44,453 bases of DNA from an uncultured Sphingomonas sp. (GTDB lineage Bacteria; Pseudomonadota; Alphaproteobacteria; Sphingomonadales; Sphingomonadaceae), in assembly GCF_913776855.1 (NCBI RefSeq), contig NZ_CAJYQD010000029.1, positions 1 through 44,453 of the forward strand, in the 5' to 3' direction. A program made the translations under genes and the position numbers. Positions within the stretch are counted from its first letter, which is position 1. Every line of letters starts with the position of its first letter. This document shows positions 1-10,060 of this stretch, piece after piece. A model generated the notes under the pieces. It ran no database searches. It saw only the letters and a list, made by a program, of their open reading frames with translations, and was not told the origin of the DNA.

Positions 1-27
1 GCGGCGGCACGCGGACGATAAAAGCAT

Positions 28-55
28 TTGCACGACCGCCAACGCGCTGCTAGGG
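28..55 (+). promoter_or_regulatory. possible promoter of tRNA-Leu
   Basis: A TTGCAC box at 28-33 and a CTAGGG box at 50-55 are separated by 16 bases, about 45 bases before the tRNA-Leu. The -35 box is good and the -10 box is poor, as is common in GC-rich alphaproteobacteria. This is a pattern match only. Confidence 0.3.
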
Positions 56-99
56 GCACGCTCCTGCCAGCCAAGGGGGCGACCCCAAGGTGTTCACGT

Positions 100-186
100 G
101 CGGTCGTGGCGGAACTGGTAGACGCGCAACGTTGAGGTCGTTGTGGCCGAAAGGCCGTGGAAGTTCGAGTCTTCTCGACCGCACCA
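100..186 (+). tRNA. tRNA-Leu (anticodon GAG)
   Basis: A complete class II tRNA can be folded. The acceptor stem GCGGTCG pairs with CGACCGC and is followed by the encoded ACCA. The anticodon stem CAACG/CGTTG encloses the loop TTGAGGT with anticodon GAG, which reads CUC leucine codons. A variable arm with GGCC/GGCC pairing around GAAA follows, then a T arm with TTCGAGT. The long variable arm and the GAG anticodon identify leucine. Confidence 0.97.
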
Positions 187-190
187 TTTC

Positions 191-210
191 CCGTTCCGTG
201 ATCGGAACGG
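191..210. terminator. hairpin between tRNA-Leu and the J-protein gene
   Basis: An 8-bp perfect stem CCGTTCCG/CGGAACGG with loop TGAT lies between the 3' end of tRNA-Leu and the convergent stop codon at 213. It could end transcription from either side, but no T run follows on either strand, so its action as an intrinsic terminator is uncertain. Confidence 0.4.
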
Positions 211-212
211 GG

Positions 213-1733
213 CTATTCCGAAATAGTGTCGGACAGGGTTCGCGGTTCGTCCGGAACCGCCACCAGTGGCTGCAGGTCGCGCAGCAATTTCATGCCCATG
301 CCGTTCTGCGCCGCAAGGCCAGCTTCGCGCAGCGCGATCTCCAGCGTACAGCGCGCTGGCGGATCCTTGTCGTCGCGCAGCACCTGGCGGACTTTCGCCA
401 TCGGCCATCCGGTCCGCGTCGCGACCGCGTCGAGCATGGCGCCCGGTATCGTGAACCGGTCGCGCCCGTTTATTGGCGCATAGCTGTTGGTGTTGAGCAT
501 CACCTCGTGCAGCAGCGCGCGCTGCTGCACCCGCATCGGTTCGGGCAGCAATTGGGGGTCGATCGCGACGGTCGCGGTGAGGCAGCTGGCGGGCGCACGC
601 TGCTGCACAGCGCGCATCGCACCCAGGTCGAACCGGGTCAGCCGCACCAGCAGGTCGTCGGGCGGCGTGGCCATGCCCGCCTGCAACCGCTTGACGGTCA
701 GCTTGCCGATGATCGGGTCATTGGTCGCAACCTTGCCGCTGCGTCCCTTGGGTGTTGCATTGGCGACTTCGAAGACGATGTCGGACGCGAGACCGGGATT
801 GATCTTCTGGACCTCAGCCAGGTTCTTTCCGGTCAGCGTCTGCGCGATATAGTTCGCGTCCGGCTTCGGGGGGGTATCCGGCCACCAGCTCATGCCGATC
901 CGTACCGCAACGAAGAACAGCGCGACCGCGAGCCATACCCGCATCCGGATGCGAGGGCTTTTGCCAGACCATTTGTCCCAGTAGGCGACCCGCTCCGGGT
1001 TCATCCGGCGCTCGGCATCCGGATAGCGAGTGCGAACCGTCGTGAGCATATCGCGAATGTCGGTGGGCGAGGTCAGCCAGTTGCGGCGACGGTCATCGTC
1101 GCGGGTCAATTCGACCCAGGCCTTGTGCCATCGATGCTTCGGATCGCCCACCAACGCCACGAACCGGGTTGCGCCGATCCGTTCGACGATGGCGTGCGCT
1201 TCCGCCGACAGCGCGTAATCTTCGCGCCGTTCGATCCAGCCGAACGTCGCCGCCGCCGGTTCGAGTAGCGGGTCGGAGCGGGGTACGCTGGCCGCCAGCG
1301 TCTCGGCGAACCACCGTTCGGCGCCGGTGGCGAAATCGACCTGCTCCAGCCGCGGATCGGCCAGCAGCGCGCGGCCGTGATGGTCGATGCCGGTCAGTTC
1401 GTCTGCCGTCGGCGCCACGTCATGGCCGGGGAACAGCAGGGCTTCGAGCGCATGGAAATGCGCGTTCATCGCCTCTGCCAGCGGATCGGACTCGGGCGCG
1501 GGTTCAGGCTCGACCACCGGCGGAAGCGGGACGTCCGCCAGCAGCGGATCGACCGCCGCCGCCGGATCGGCCGCCCGCGCCAGTGCGGCGTCGCGCGCGT
1601 CGCGCAGCGCTTCGAACGCATCCGGATCGGCATCGACGTCCATCGCCTTCAGCCGCGCGGCATAGGCGCGGCGGATGGCGGAACGATCGCCGGTCGGATC
1701 GCAATCGAGCGTCGCCCAGATGCCGCGCCTCAC
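213..1733 (-). CDS. J-domain (DnaJ-like) co-chaperone with a transmembrane segment, partner of HscC
   Basis: The protein has 506 residues and starts with GTG, overlapping the hscC stop codon by four bases (GTGA), so translation is probably coupled. Residues 1-55 align with the J domains of DjlB/DjlC-type proteins (IWATLDCDPTGD, then AIRRAYAARLKAM and FEALRDARDAALA). At the HPD position I read DVD, so the canonical Hsp70-stimulating triplet is missing. A hydrophobic segment near residues 268-290 (VWLAVALFFVAVRIGMSWW) suggests a membrane anchor. The rest is unfamiliar. The role is inferred from the neighbouring Hsp70: E. coli hscC also sits beside J-protein genes. The family call is fairly safe; activity with a DVD motif is open. 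Confidence 0.8.
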   Translation of the reverse strand: MRRGIWATLDCDPTGDRSAIRRAYAARLKAMDVDADPDAFEALRDARDAALARAADPAAAVDPLLADVPLPPVVEPEPAPESDPLAEAMNAHFHALEALLFPGHDVAPTADELTGIDHHGRALLADPRLEQVDFATGAERWFAETLAASVPRSDPLLEPAAATFGWIERREDYALSAEAHAIVERIGATRFVALVGDPKHRWHKAWVELTRDDDRRRNWLTSPTDIRDMLTTVRTRYPDAERRMNPERVAYWDKWSGKSPRIRMRVWLAVALFFVAVRIGMSWWPDTPPKPDANYIAQTLTGKNLAEVQKINPGLASDIVFEVANATPKGRSGKVATNDPIIGKLTVKRLQAGMATPPDDLLVRLTRFDLGAMRAVQQRAPASCLTATVAIDPQLLPEPMRVQQRALLHEVMLNTNSYAPINGRDRFTIPGAMLDAVATRTGWPMAKVRQVLRDDKDPPARCTLEIALREAGLAAQNGMGMKLLRDLQPLVAVPDEPRTLSDTISE

Positions 1734-3436
1734 AGGAACCGTTCGCCTTCGATCTGGTCGAGCGCCGCGCCGAAGCCGGTGCGGGCCTCGGCGATCATGC
1801 GCTCGTCCTGCGTCGCCAGCACGCTTTCGAACTGGCCGAGCATCTGGCCGATCGCCGCGCGCGTATCGCCCAGAAAGGATTCATAGGCGCGCCGCCCCCG
1901 CGCCAGCAGCGCGGCATTGACCGCATCGTCGCGCGGATGGACCTTCAGGGCGGCCAGTGCCTTGCGGCGTTTTTCCAGCTCGGCCGAATCGGGCGCGTCC
2001 TCGTCGTCGACGATCACCAGATTGCGTGTCATGCCGGTTTCCGGCACGCTGATATCGACCTCCAGCAGGCCCGAACTGTCATAGCTGAAGCGACAATCGA
2101 TCGACACATGCCCGGCCGGTTTGGGCGGGACGGCCACGGTGATCTCGCCCAGCTTGACGTTGCCCGCGACCTCGCGTGCTTCGCCTTGGTAGATGCCGAA
2201 CTGGACCTTGCGCTGCTGGTCGCTGACGGTCCAAAAGCTCGACACGCGGCTGATCGGCACCGCCGAATTGCGTTCGATGATCGGCGAGAACAGCCCGGTA
2301 CGAAAGCCGCCCCGCCCGTCCGGCTCGCTGGTATCGACGCCCAGCGTGAAGGGGCAGACATCGGTCAGCCGGATTTCGTCCAGCCCGGCATCGCGCGCCA
2401 GCAGCCCGGCCTGCACCGCCGCGCCCATCGCCACCGCATGGTCGGGGTGGACGGTGGTCGCGGGAAAGCGGCCGAACATGCGGGTAACCGCGCGGCGCAC
2501 GATCGGCATCCGCGTCGCGCCGCCGACCAGCACGACTTCGGACAGGGTGGCCGCCGCGATCCCGCTGTCGCGCAACGACCGCAGCACCGGTTCGCGGATG
2601 CGTTGCAGCAGGCCGGCGGCATGATCCTCGAACGCGGCGGCGGTGATGGGAACGCTCAGCACCGCATCGCCCACCGTAACCCGCAAATCGGCCTGATCGC
2701 CCTCGCTCAACGCCCGGCGGCAGCGTTCGGCGGCCTGGGCCAGCAACGCGGCCGCACGGTCAGGGGGCAACGTCGCCAGCACGCCGTCGGGGTCGAGCGA
2801 GGAGCGTGCCAGATCGATCAGGCAGTCGTTGAAATCGTCACCGCCCAACCGGTTGTCGCCCGCCGAGGCGCGTACCTCGATCACCCCGTCGAACATCTCG
2901 ACGATCGACACGTCGAACGTGCCCCCGCCCAGGTCGAACACGAGGAACGGTTCGCGGTCGGCCCGGTCGGCGATGCCGAACGCCAATGCGGCGGCGGTCG
3001 GTTCGTTGATCAGCCGTTTGACCGGCAGCCCGGCCAGCTCGCCTGCGCGCCGGGTCGCCTTGCGCTGGCGATCGTTGAAATAGGCGGGAACGGTTACGAC
3101 CGCGCCGGTCGCCGCTTCGCCGGTGAACGCTTCTGCATCGCGCTTCAGGCTGGACAGGACGAGGGCCGACAGTGTTTCGGAATCGAAGTCGCGCCGCGCC
3201 AGCCGGGCGGTCTCGCGCGTGCCGATGCGCCGTTTGAAGCTGGTGACGGTGCGGTCGGGATGCGTCGCCATCCGGTCGCGCGCGGCCCGTCCGACCAGTA
3301 CCGCGTCATCGTCGCCGATGCTGACGGCAGAGGGGGTCAGGAACTCGCCCAGTGCATTGGGCACCATGACGGGTCGGTCGTCACGCCATATGGCGCAGGC
3401 GCTGTTGGTGGTGCCAAGGTCAATGCCGACGATCAT
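1730..3436 (-). CDS. hscC: HscC-type Hsp70 chaperone
   Basis: The protein has 568 residues. It begins GIDLGTTNSACAIW, the phosphate-binding loop of the Hsp70 ATPase, and continues with VPAYFNDRQRKATRRA, LINEPTAAALAFG and FDLGGGTFDVSIVE. The substrate-binding part is short, as in HscC (about 556 residues in E. coli) and unlike DnaK (about 640). I chose the ATG at 3436 because the Hsp70 fold starts there and GGGGCGG lies upstream; an in-frame extension further upstream is implausible. HscC is a specialised Hsp70 with a J-protein partner, and here the J-protein gene follows with a four-base overlap. It is transcribed away from the TonB-dependent receptor gene. Confidence 0.9.
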   Translation of the reverse strand: MIVGIDLGTTNSACAIWRDDRPVMVPNALGEFLTPSAVSIGDDDAVLVGRAARDRMATHPDRTVTSFKRRIGTRETARLARRDFDSETLSALVLSSLKRDAEAFTGEAATGAVVTVPAYFNDRQRKATRRAGELAGLPVKRLINEPTAAALAFGIADRADREPFLVFDLGGGTFDVSIVEMFDGVIEVRASAGDNRLGGDDFNDCLIDLARSSLDPDGVLATLPPDRAAALLAQAAERCRRALSEGDQADLRVTVGDAVLSVPITAAAFEDHAAGLLQRIREPVLRSLRDSGIAAATLSEVVLVGGATRMPIVRRAVTRMFGRFPATTVHPDHAVAMGAAVQAGLLARDAGLDEIRLTDVCPFTLGVDTSEPDGRGGFRTGLFSPIIERNSAVPISRVSSFWTVSDQQRKVQFGIYQGEAREVAGNVKLGEITVAVPPKPAGHVSIDCRFSYDSSGLLEVDISVPETGMTRNLVIVDDEDAPDSAELEKRRKALAALKVHPRDDAVNAALLARGRRAYESFLGDTRAAIGQMLGQFESVLATQDERMIAEARTGFGAALDQIEGERFL

Positions 3437-3575
3437 GTCCCGCCCCGTTTCGATGCTGCACCGGATGTAGCGCGTGGCCGGCGACAGGCAATGTTCGATC
3501 GCGACCACTGCGTTAACCAACTGGTATCCACCTGTACCGTAAGCCTCCCCTGCTGAGGACAATCGGTCCGGGGGG

Positions 3576-6323
3576 ATGCGGGGAATGCGTAAGAGCGGAT
3601 TTTTGCTGGCGGCAACCGCCTGTGTGACGGTGGCGGCACCGGTTTCGGCGCAAGGATTGCGGGGCGTCGTGCCGACCGCCGGGGACAAGGCGGATACCAA
3701 GCCCGCCGAGGAGCAATCCGCCAACACCGCCGACATCGTCGTCACCGCGACCCGCCGTTCGCAACGCCTGTCGAACGTCCCGATCGCGGTCAGCGCCTAT
3801 AGCACCGCCGCGCTGCAGAATTCGGGCGCGACCGACATTCGCCAGATGGCGCAGCTGTCGCCGTCGCTGATCGTGTCGTCGACCGGATCGGAAGCGAACG
3901 CGACCGCCCGGCTGCGCGGGATCGGCACGGTCGGCGACAATCCCGGCCTCGAAAGCTCGGTCGCGGTGTTCATCGATGGCGTCTATCGCAGCCGCACCGG
4001 ATCGGGCCTGAACGACCTGGGCGAAGTCGAGCGGATCGAGGTGCTGCGCGGGCCGCAGGGCACCCTGTCGGGCCGTAATTCGTCGGCGGGCGCGATCAGC
4101 ATCTACACCAAATATCCCTCGTTCGACTTCGGCGGCTATGGTGAGGCGACCTATGGCAATTTCAATGCCGTCCGCCTGGCCGGCGCGCTGACCGGGCCGA
4201 TCGTCAAGGACAAGCTGGCGTTCCGTATCGACGGCGTGTTCGGCAAGCGCGATGGCTTCTACCACGATGTCGTCAACGACACCGATTACAACGATCGCAA
4301 CCGCTATTTCGTGCGTGGGCAGCTGTTCTTCAAACCGGTCGACAATTTCTCGGTCCGGTTGATCGGCGACTATACCTATCGCAACGAGAAGTGCTGCGGC
4401 GCGGTCTATCTGAACACGCAGGAAAAGCTCGATCCGACGCCGGGCGTGGAGGGGGACTACACCCCCGCTGCGCAGAACCGCATCGTAACGATCCTGCAAA
4501 GCCTGGGCGGCGTGCTGCCGAGCAACGGCGACCCGTATAACCGCCAGATCGCCAACACCCGCGGTCGCGCCTATGCCAACGTTACCAAGGATTATGGCGG
4601 CTCGGCGCGCATCGGCTGGACCTTTTCGAACCTGCAGCTGATTTCGATCAGCGCGTATCGCGAATACAAGGCGGGCGGCGCGGCCGACCTCGATTATGGC
4701 AGCGTCGACATCGGCTATCGCCCCGACGACGGCAATGCGTATCGCCAGTTCCGCACCTTTACCCAGGAAACGCGGCTGAGCGGCGGGCTGTTCGGCAACC
4801 GGCTCGACTGGATGGTCGGCGGCTATTACGCCCATGAAAAGCTGCAGGTCGCGGACAACCTCCGCTTCGGCAGCGAATTCGGTGCCTTTGCCGCCTGTCG
4901 CGTGGTCGCGACGATCAATCCGTTGGCGGTACTGCGCGCGCCGCGTGCCGCCGGTTGCCTGAGCGCGACGGGTCGCGCCGCGCTGACCCCCGCGGTCGGG
5001 CCGACGATCATTGCCGGGATCGATCGCCTGTCGACGCTGAACGACCTGGGCAGCATCCGCGATACCTATGACCAGACCAGCAGCAACTATGCGTTCTTCA
5101 CCCATAATATCTTCAAGGTGACCGACACGCTCAGCCTGACCGGCGGTCTGCGCTACACCAACGAACGCAAGCAGCTGAACGCCAGCTTTCTGAACAACAA
5201 TACCGTCTGCCCGGCGCAGCAAGGGGCGCTGGGGCCGCTGCTGGGCAGCAGCAATGCGACGCTGCGGTCGCTGGCGGCGGGTATCATCACGCTGACCTGT
5301 ACCGGCAATTCGACCGCGGCGCTGACCGGCGTGCCGATCCGCGATTCGCTGCGCGAGGGGCAGGTTACGGGCACGACGGTGCTGTCGTGGAAGCCGGTGC
5401 AAAGCACGCTGCTCTATGCGTCCTATGCGCGCGGGTACAAGGCGGGCGGCTATAATCTCGACCGGTCCGACCTGTCGGCGAACGTGTTCACGACGCCGAC
5501 CGCCGCCAGCGCGTCCAACCTGCGTTTCGACCCGGAAACGGTGCAGGCGTTCGAAGTCGGCGTGAAGTACAGCTCGGCAAAATTCACCGCGAACCTTGCC
5601 GCGTTCCGTTCGGCGTTCCGCAATTTCCAGCTGAATACGTTCAACGGCACGAACTTCATCGTCCAGAACATCAGCTCGTGCGCCGATTCGCTGAACGGGG
5701 CCGATCGCGACAATGATTCGACGACGGGGCGTTGCACCGGAAAGGTCGGCGCGGGCGTCGTGACGCAGGGGTTCGAGCTGGAGGCCGGCGCCTATCCTGC
5801 GCCCGACCTCGCGTTCAACATCGGCTATACCTATGCCCATACCCAGTATCGCCGCAACCTGGTCGGCAGCGAATCGGGCGAGCCGCTGAACAACGCGCTG
5901 TTCCTGCTGCCGGGTAACCAGATGTCGAACGCGCCGCGCCACACCATCACGAATTCGGCGGTGTGGACCCCGGCGGTGGGCCGCAACCTGACCGCGCTGT
6001 TCTATGTCGATAGCAGGTTGTCGAGTGACTATAACACCGGGTCCGACCTGTTCGCCGAAAAGGAGCTGGACGGCTTCTTCCTGATGAACGCCCGTATCGG
6101 CCTGCGTGGTCCCGAACAGCGCTGGGCGATCGAGTTCTGGGGACAGAATATCCTCGACACCGATTACCAGCAGGTCGCCTTCGCCGCGCCATTCCAGGGA
6201 TCGGGCAGCGTTTCGCAGGTGACGCGCTTCGGATCGCCCACCTTTGCCGCGGGCAACGCGATCACCTCCTCCTACCTCGCCGAACCGCGCACCTATGGCA
6301 TCACGCTGCGATCGCGGTTCTGA
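3576..6323 (+). CDS. TonB-dependent outer-membrane receptor
   Basis: The protein has 915 residues. A signal peptide covers about residues 1-26 (cleavage after APVSA). A plug domain follows at about 50-165, with IVVTATRR, the DGVYR segment and LRGPQGTLSGRNSSAGAIS. Then comes a 22-strand barrel rich in aromatic residues, ending in a terminal phenylalanine (TLRSRF) as outer-membrane assembly requires. It moves a substrate into the periplasm using TonB/ExbBD energy. The substrate cannot be read from the sequence; such receptors are very numerous in sphingomonads. The ATG at 3576 and one at 3585 are both possible starts. No Fur-type or other operator was recognised in the 139-base gap to hscC. Confidence 0.93.
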   Translation: MRGMRKSGFLLAATACVTVAAPVSAQGLRGVVPTAGDKADTKPAEEQSANTADIVVTATRRSQRLSNVPIAVSAYSTAALQNSGATDIRQMAQLSPSLIVSSTGSEANATARLRGIGTVGDNPGLESSVAVFIDGVYRSRTGSGLNDLGEVERIEVLRGPQGTLSGRNSSAGAISIYTKYPSFDFGGYGEATYGNFNAVRLAGALTGPIVKDKLAFRIDGVFGKRDGFYHDVVNDTDYNDRNRYFVRGQLFFKPVDNFSVRLIGDYTYRNEKCCGAVYLNTQEKLDPTPGVEGDYTPAAQNRIVTILQSLGGVLPSNGDPYNRQIANTRGRAYANVTKDYGGSARIGWTFSNLQLISISAYREYKAGGAADLDYGSVDIGYRPDDGNAYRQFRTFTQETRLSGGLFGNRLDWMVGGYYAHEKLQVADNLRFGSEFGAFAACRVVATINPLAVLRAPRAAGCLSATGRAALTPAVGPTIIAGIDRLSTLNDLGSIRDTYDQTSSNYAFFTHNIFKVTDTLSLTGGLRYTNERKQLNASFLNNNTVCPAQQGALGPLLGSSNATLRSLAAGIITLTCTGNSTAALTGVPIRDSLREGQVTGTTVLSWKPVQSTLLYASYARGYKAGGYNLDRSDLSANVFTTPTAASASNLRFDPETVQAFEVGVKYSSAKFTANLAAFRSAFRNFQLNTFNGTNFIVQNISSCADSLNGADRDNDSTTGRCTGKVGAGVVTQGFELEAGAYPAPDLAFNIGYTYAHTQYRRNLVGSESGEPLNNALFLLPGNQMSNAPRHTITNSAVWTPAVGRNLTALFYVDSRLSSDYNTGSDLFAEKELDGFFLMNARIGLRGPEQRWAIEFWGQNILDTDYQQVAFAAPFQGSGSVSQVTRFGSPTFAAGNAITSSYLAEPRTYGITLRSRF

Positions 6324-6356
6324 CATGATTGTTTTGTTTCCAACGGATCGGCTCCG

Positions 6357-8174
6357 ATGAAGATACCGCGTAAGCTCGGCCTGTCGTTCCTCACGATCAA
6401 CGCTTCGGCGGCGGTGGTCATGCTGGTGTTCCTCGCCAGCATCTTGATGATCGCCCGGACGACCGAGCGGAACAACCACAGCCAGGACGTCTATGCAAAG
6501 GCGTTGACGCTGGAAACCGCGATCCTGCGCCAGAACAGCCAGTTTCGCGGCTTCCTGGTGACGGGCGATCCGACCTACCTCAAATCCTATGAGGAAGCGC
6601 GCGTCGAATTCGACGCGACGGCGGTCGAACTCGCGGCGATGCTGACGGTCGCGTCCGAACAGGCGCAGCTGGCCGAGGCCCGGCGCGAGACGCTGGCATG
6701 GCGGCGCAACTGGGGCGACCGGCTGATCGCGCGGGTCAAGGCGGGCGACCGCGACGCCGCGCAGGAGGAGGTGCGCGATGCGGGGGCAAAGGTGCTGGTC
6801 AGCAAGATCGCACTGCCGCTGCGCGCGCTGCGTGCGACCGAAACCGATGCGATGGCCGCCCATGCCGACGATCAGGCAGGGGCGATCCGCATGGCGCTGA
6901 TCGCGCTGGTCGTCGGCGGCATCGCGCTGATCGCGATCGCGGTCGCGCTGGCGATGCTGCTCAGCCGCCAGATCGCGCGACCGATCACGACGCTGACCGG
7001 GGCGATGGCCGACCTTGCCGCCGGGCGCCACGACATCGATGTCGGCGCGGACGGCCGCACCGACGAACTGGGCGACATGGCGCGTGCGGTGCTGGTGTTC
7101 CGTGACACGGCGGTCGCCAAGCTGGCCGACGACCGGGATCGTGAGGCGGCGATGACTGCGATCGGCGGCGGCTTGCGCAGCCTGTCGCAGGCGGACCTGA
7201 CCGCGCGGCTGGCCGATGTGCCCGCCGCCTTCCACGCCCTGTCCGACGATTTCAACCTCGCCACCGCCAGCCTCAGCCAGGTGCTGGGCGATGTCCGGGG
7301 CAGCGTCGATTCGATCAAGCTCAATTCGGGCGAGATCGCACAGGCCGCCACCGACCTTGCCGAACGGACCGAACGCGAGGCGGCGGCGCTTCAGGAATCG
7401 TCGTCCGCGCTGGACGAGGTGACCCGATCGATCCGCGAAGGCGCGGTCGCGGCGATCGATGCCAGCAGCGCGATGGCCGACACGCGCGGTGAGGCGGAGC
7501 GTGGCGACGCGGTGGTGCGACAGGCGATCGCCGCGATGCACGGAATCGAACAGGCGAGCGACGAGATCGCGCAGATCATTACCCTGATCGACGGCATCGC
7601 CTTCCAGACGAACCTGCTGGCGCTGAACGCCGGGATCGAGGCGGCGCGGGCGGGAGAAGCGGGCAAGGGCTTTGCCGTCGTCGCGTCCGAAGTGCGCGCG
7701 CTGGCGCAGCGCTCGGCCGATGCCGCGACCGAGGTGAAGGCGAAGGTGAAGGCCGCATCGACCCATGTCGGCGCGGGCGTCGCGCTGGTCGAACAGACCG
7801 GTGATGCGCTGGCCAAGATCATCGAGCGCGTGGCCGGTGTCGGCGGATCGATCGACGCGATCGCCCGCTCGTCGGATCATCAGGCGACCAGTCTCGGCCA
7901 GATCAACGTCGCCATCGCCGAAATGGACGCGATGACGCAGCAGAACGCGGCGATGGTCGAACAGACCTCCGCCGCGTCGCGCCAACTGGTCGCGGAGGCG
8001 GAGGCGCTGGCACTGTCGGTCGCGACCTTTGCGATCGACGCGCCGGCCGCCACCGCACCGCGCGCCACGGCGACCGTGACCCCGCTTCAACCCAAGCGGT
8101 CGGCGCGTCGCTGGGTGGCGCCGCCGGAACCCGCCCCGCTAAAGGTCGCCAATGACGATTGGGATGCGTTCTGA
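6357..8174 (+). CDS. methyl-accepting chemotaxis protein with CHASE3-like sensor
   Basis: The protein has 605 residues. TM1 is near residues 10-33. A periplasmic CHASE3-like helical region follows, with [16 protein letters not shown]2 is near 180-202, then a HAMP domain ([15 protein letters not shown]). The signalling domain carries the hairpin tip [19 protein letters not shown] followed by [19 protein letters not shown]. The last six residues are DDWDAF, matching the xWxxF pentapeptide that tethers CheR/CheB in some receptors. It senses an unknown signal and controls CheA. It starts 33 bases after the receptor gene and is followed five bases later by the DUF2332 gene, so the three may be co-transcribed. 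Confidence 0.93.
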   Translation: MKIPRKLGLSFLTINASAAVVMLVFLASILMIARTTERNNHSQDVYAKALTLETAILRQNSQFRGFLVTGDPTYLKSYEEARVEFDATAVELAAMLTVASEQAQLAEARRETLAWRRNWGDRLIARVKAGDRDAAQEEVRDAGAKVLVSKIALPLRALRATETDAMAAHADDQAGAIRMALIALVVGGIALIAIAVALAMLLSRQIARPITTLTGAMADLAAGRHDIDVGADGRTDELGDMARAVLVFRDTAVAKLADDRDREAAMTAIGGGLRSLSQADLTARLADVPAAFHALSDDFNLATASLSQVLGDVRGSVDSIKLNSGEIAQAATDLAERTEREAAALQESSSALDEVTRSIREGAVAAIDASSAMADTRGEAERGDAVVRQAIAAMHGIEQASDEIAQIITLIDGIAFQTNLLALNAGIEAARAGEAGKGFAVVASEVRALAQRSADAATEVKAKVKAASTHVGAGVALVEQTGDALAKIIERVAGVGGSIDAIARSSDHQATSLGQINVAIAEMDAMTQQNAAMVEQTSAASRQLVAEAEALALSVATFAIDAPAATAPRATATVTPLQPKRSARRWVAPPEPAPLKVANDDWDAF

Positions 8175-8179
8175 TCGTC

Positions 8180-9220
8180 ATGACAGGTCCGTTGGCCCGG
8201 CAGGCCCAGGTCGTTCGCGCCCTGGGTTCCGCATTCGTCGCGGCAATCCTTTCGGCGGGGGAGCGGCAGCTGCACCGTGCGCCGTTGACCGCGCGGCTGA
8301 TTGACGACTGGCCGGGTGATCCGGCGGCGGACGCGCTGGCGATGCGGTTCAACGGCGCGCTGCACGCATTGGCCCGGCGCGGCGACTGCACGGCGCTCAC
8401 CGACCTCTATGCCGCGCGGACGGGGTATTTCGACCGGGTGATCGGCGGGGCGATGGCGGCGTCCGACGCGTTCATCGCCGACTGGATGCGCGAGCCGCCC
8501 CAGACGAATGAAGTCGCCCGCAGCGCGGCGATCATGGCCGCGCTGATGACGCTGCGCGCCGACGTGGATCTGCCGGTCGAGCTGCTCGAACTGGGCGCCA
8601 GTGCCGGTCTCAACCTCAATCTCGGTCGCTATGCGTTCGATCTGGGCGGGGTGCGCGTCGGCCAAGCAGATTCACCGGTGCGGATCGCGCCCGAATGGCG
8701 GGGACCCCCGCCGCTGGCCCGGCCGGTCGCGATCGTCGGGGCGCGCGGGGTCGATCTGCGTCCGCTCGCCGTCGGCGATCCGGCGGCGCGCGAACGGCTG
8801 ATGGCCTATGTCTGGGCCGACCAGCCCGCGCGGGCCGAACGGCTGCACCACGCGATCTCCATCGCCCGCGCGCATCCGCCGACGCTGACCCGCAGCGACA
8901 TCGCCGACTGGCTGCCGCGTGAACTGTCCCGGCCGGCGGATGCGCAGGTTTGCCGGGTCGTCGTCCACGCCATGTCGCTGCAATATTGCAGCGGCGCCAC
9001 CCGCGCTACCATCGCCGCAGCGCTGGCCGCCGCCGACACCCCGATCGCCCGCATCGGTTTCGAATGGACCGAAGCACGCGATGCCGTCCACCTGACGCTC
9101 ACCACCTATCCGGGTGGCCATGTCCGCCATCTGGCGACCTGTCATGCCTATGGCCACTGGATCGACTGGCACGGACCGACCGCGGACGGCGATGATCCGT
9201 GGGATCGCTCCCCCGCCTAG
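8180..9220 (+). CDS. DUF2332 family protein
   Basis: The protein has 346 residues from the ATG at 8180, five bases after the chemotaxis gene stop; an in-frame ATG seven codons earlier lies inside that gene and is less likely. DUF2332 features are the N-terminal helical part, the LLELGASAGLNLNLGRY segment (resembling the glycine-rich SAM-binding loop of methyltransferases), WADQPARAERL, and a C-terminal TYPGGHVRHLATCHAYGHW segment. The family is widespread and functionally uncharacterised. A methyltransferase-like fold is only a guess from the LGASAG motif. A decayed insertion sequence lies directly downstream. Confidence 0.8.
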   Translation: MTGPLARQAQVVRALGSAFVAAILSAGERQLHRAPLTARLIDDWPGDPAADALAMRFNGALHALARRGDCTALTDLYAARTGYFDRVIGGAMAASDAFIADWMREPPQTNEVARSAAIMAALMTLRADVDLPVELLELGASAGLNLNLGRYAFDLGGVRVGQADSPVRIAPEWRGPPPLARPVAIVGARGVDLRPLAVGDPAARERLMAYVWADQPARAERLHHAISIARAHPPTLTRSDIADWLPRELSRPADAQVCRVVVHAMSLQYCSGATRATIAAALAAADTPIARIGFEWTEARDAVHLTLTTYPGGHVRHLATCHAYGHWIDWHGPTADGDDPWDRSPA

Positions 9221-9233
9221 GCTCCGGACAAAA

Positions 9234-9996
9234 TCAGAACCAGAAGGTGATGGTGGCGAGGAAGACGCCAACTATTTTGTTGATGGCAAGCTTGTCGCAG
9301 CGGGTAGCGACGCCCCACCAGTCCTTGAAGCGGTACCATAGACGTTCGACCAGCTTGTAGGCTCGATCGGGGTTGCAGTCGTAAGGAATCGGAGCCTTGC
9401 GGCTGCGGGTTGAAGGGACGACCATCACGGTGCCGTTAACCCGTGCGACGGCACGAATGGCGTTGCGGTAGTAACCGCGCTCGGCGATCAGCACATCGAA
9501 GCGACCGGCCGCAGCCTCGATCAATGCCGGGGCCATCCTCATGCCGGCCATGTCTTCTGGCGAGAGCAGCAGGATGCGAGGACGCCCCGCAGCGTCGGTC
9601 AGTCCGTGGATTTTGCCGGTACGCTTGCGGCGGGAGGTGCCGGTGCCCTGGACGAAAATTCCCTTTTTGCGACCGCCGCCGAGCGGTGGATCATGATGCT
9701 GGTCGGGTCGATCGCGATCTTTCCCCAGGCGCCGCTAGCCCGGTCAGTGCCTCGAGCGCCACGAACCACACACCCTGCTGGTTGCACCGATGGAAGCGGT
9801 TGCACGTCGTCTAAGGCCCGTATTCGGGCGAGCAGGCGCGCCAGCGTCCGTCGCTCTTGAGCATATGCTCGATACCCGAGATCATGCGTCGACCGTCGAC
9901 CCTGTGCGCACCGATCCGCCCCTGTGGCACAAGCAGTTCGATCTTCGCGCGCTCCGCATCGCTCAACCACATCAGGCACCACGCCATCCAAGACAT
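9234..9996 (-). pseudogene. decayed IS5-family transposase (IS427-like)
   Basis: Three pieces of one transposase lie in three frames. The N-terminal piece from the ATG at 9996 reads LSDAERAKIELLVPQGR to GRWRACSPEYGP, then a TAG stop where tyrosine is expected (GPYTT in relatives). The middle pieces read TTCNRFHRCNQQGVWF, IAIDPTSIMIHRSA, then GGGRKKGIFVQGTGTSRRK. The C-terminal piece reads AGRPRILLLSPEDMAGMRM, AERGYYRNAIR and KLVERLWYRFKDWWGVATR. Some IS5 subgroups use one programmed frameshift, but a nonsense codon plus at least two shifts point to decay. I could not recognise terminal inverted repeats. It sits between the DUF2332 gene and hisF. Confidence 0.85.
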
Positions 9997-10060
9997 CCGA
10001 TCCAGGCCGATATATTGAATCAGCACGGTCGCTCGTCCACGATCTGATCGAATATCGACT

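Noticed and set aside
90..1268. Long plus-strand open frame of 392 codons
   Set aside because: It is the mirror of the J-protein gene and covers the tRNA-Leu; its composition is the Arg/Pro/Gln-rich noise of antisense GC-rich DNA.
1169..3556. Plus-strand open frame of 795 codons
   Set aside because: It is antisense to hscC and shows only shadow composition.
3513..8090. Minus-strand open frame of 1525 codons
   Set aside because: It lies antisense to the TonB-dependent receptor and chemotaxis genes, has no recognisable domain, and is extremely rich in Arg, His and Gln. High GC leaves few stops on the opposite strand.
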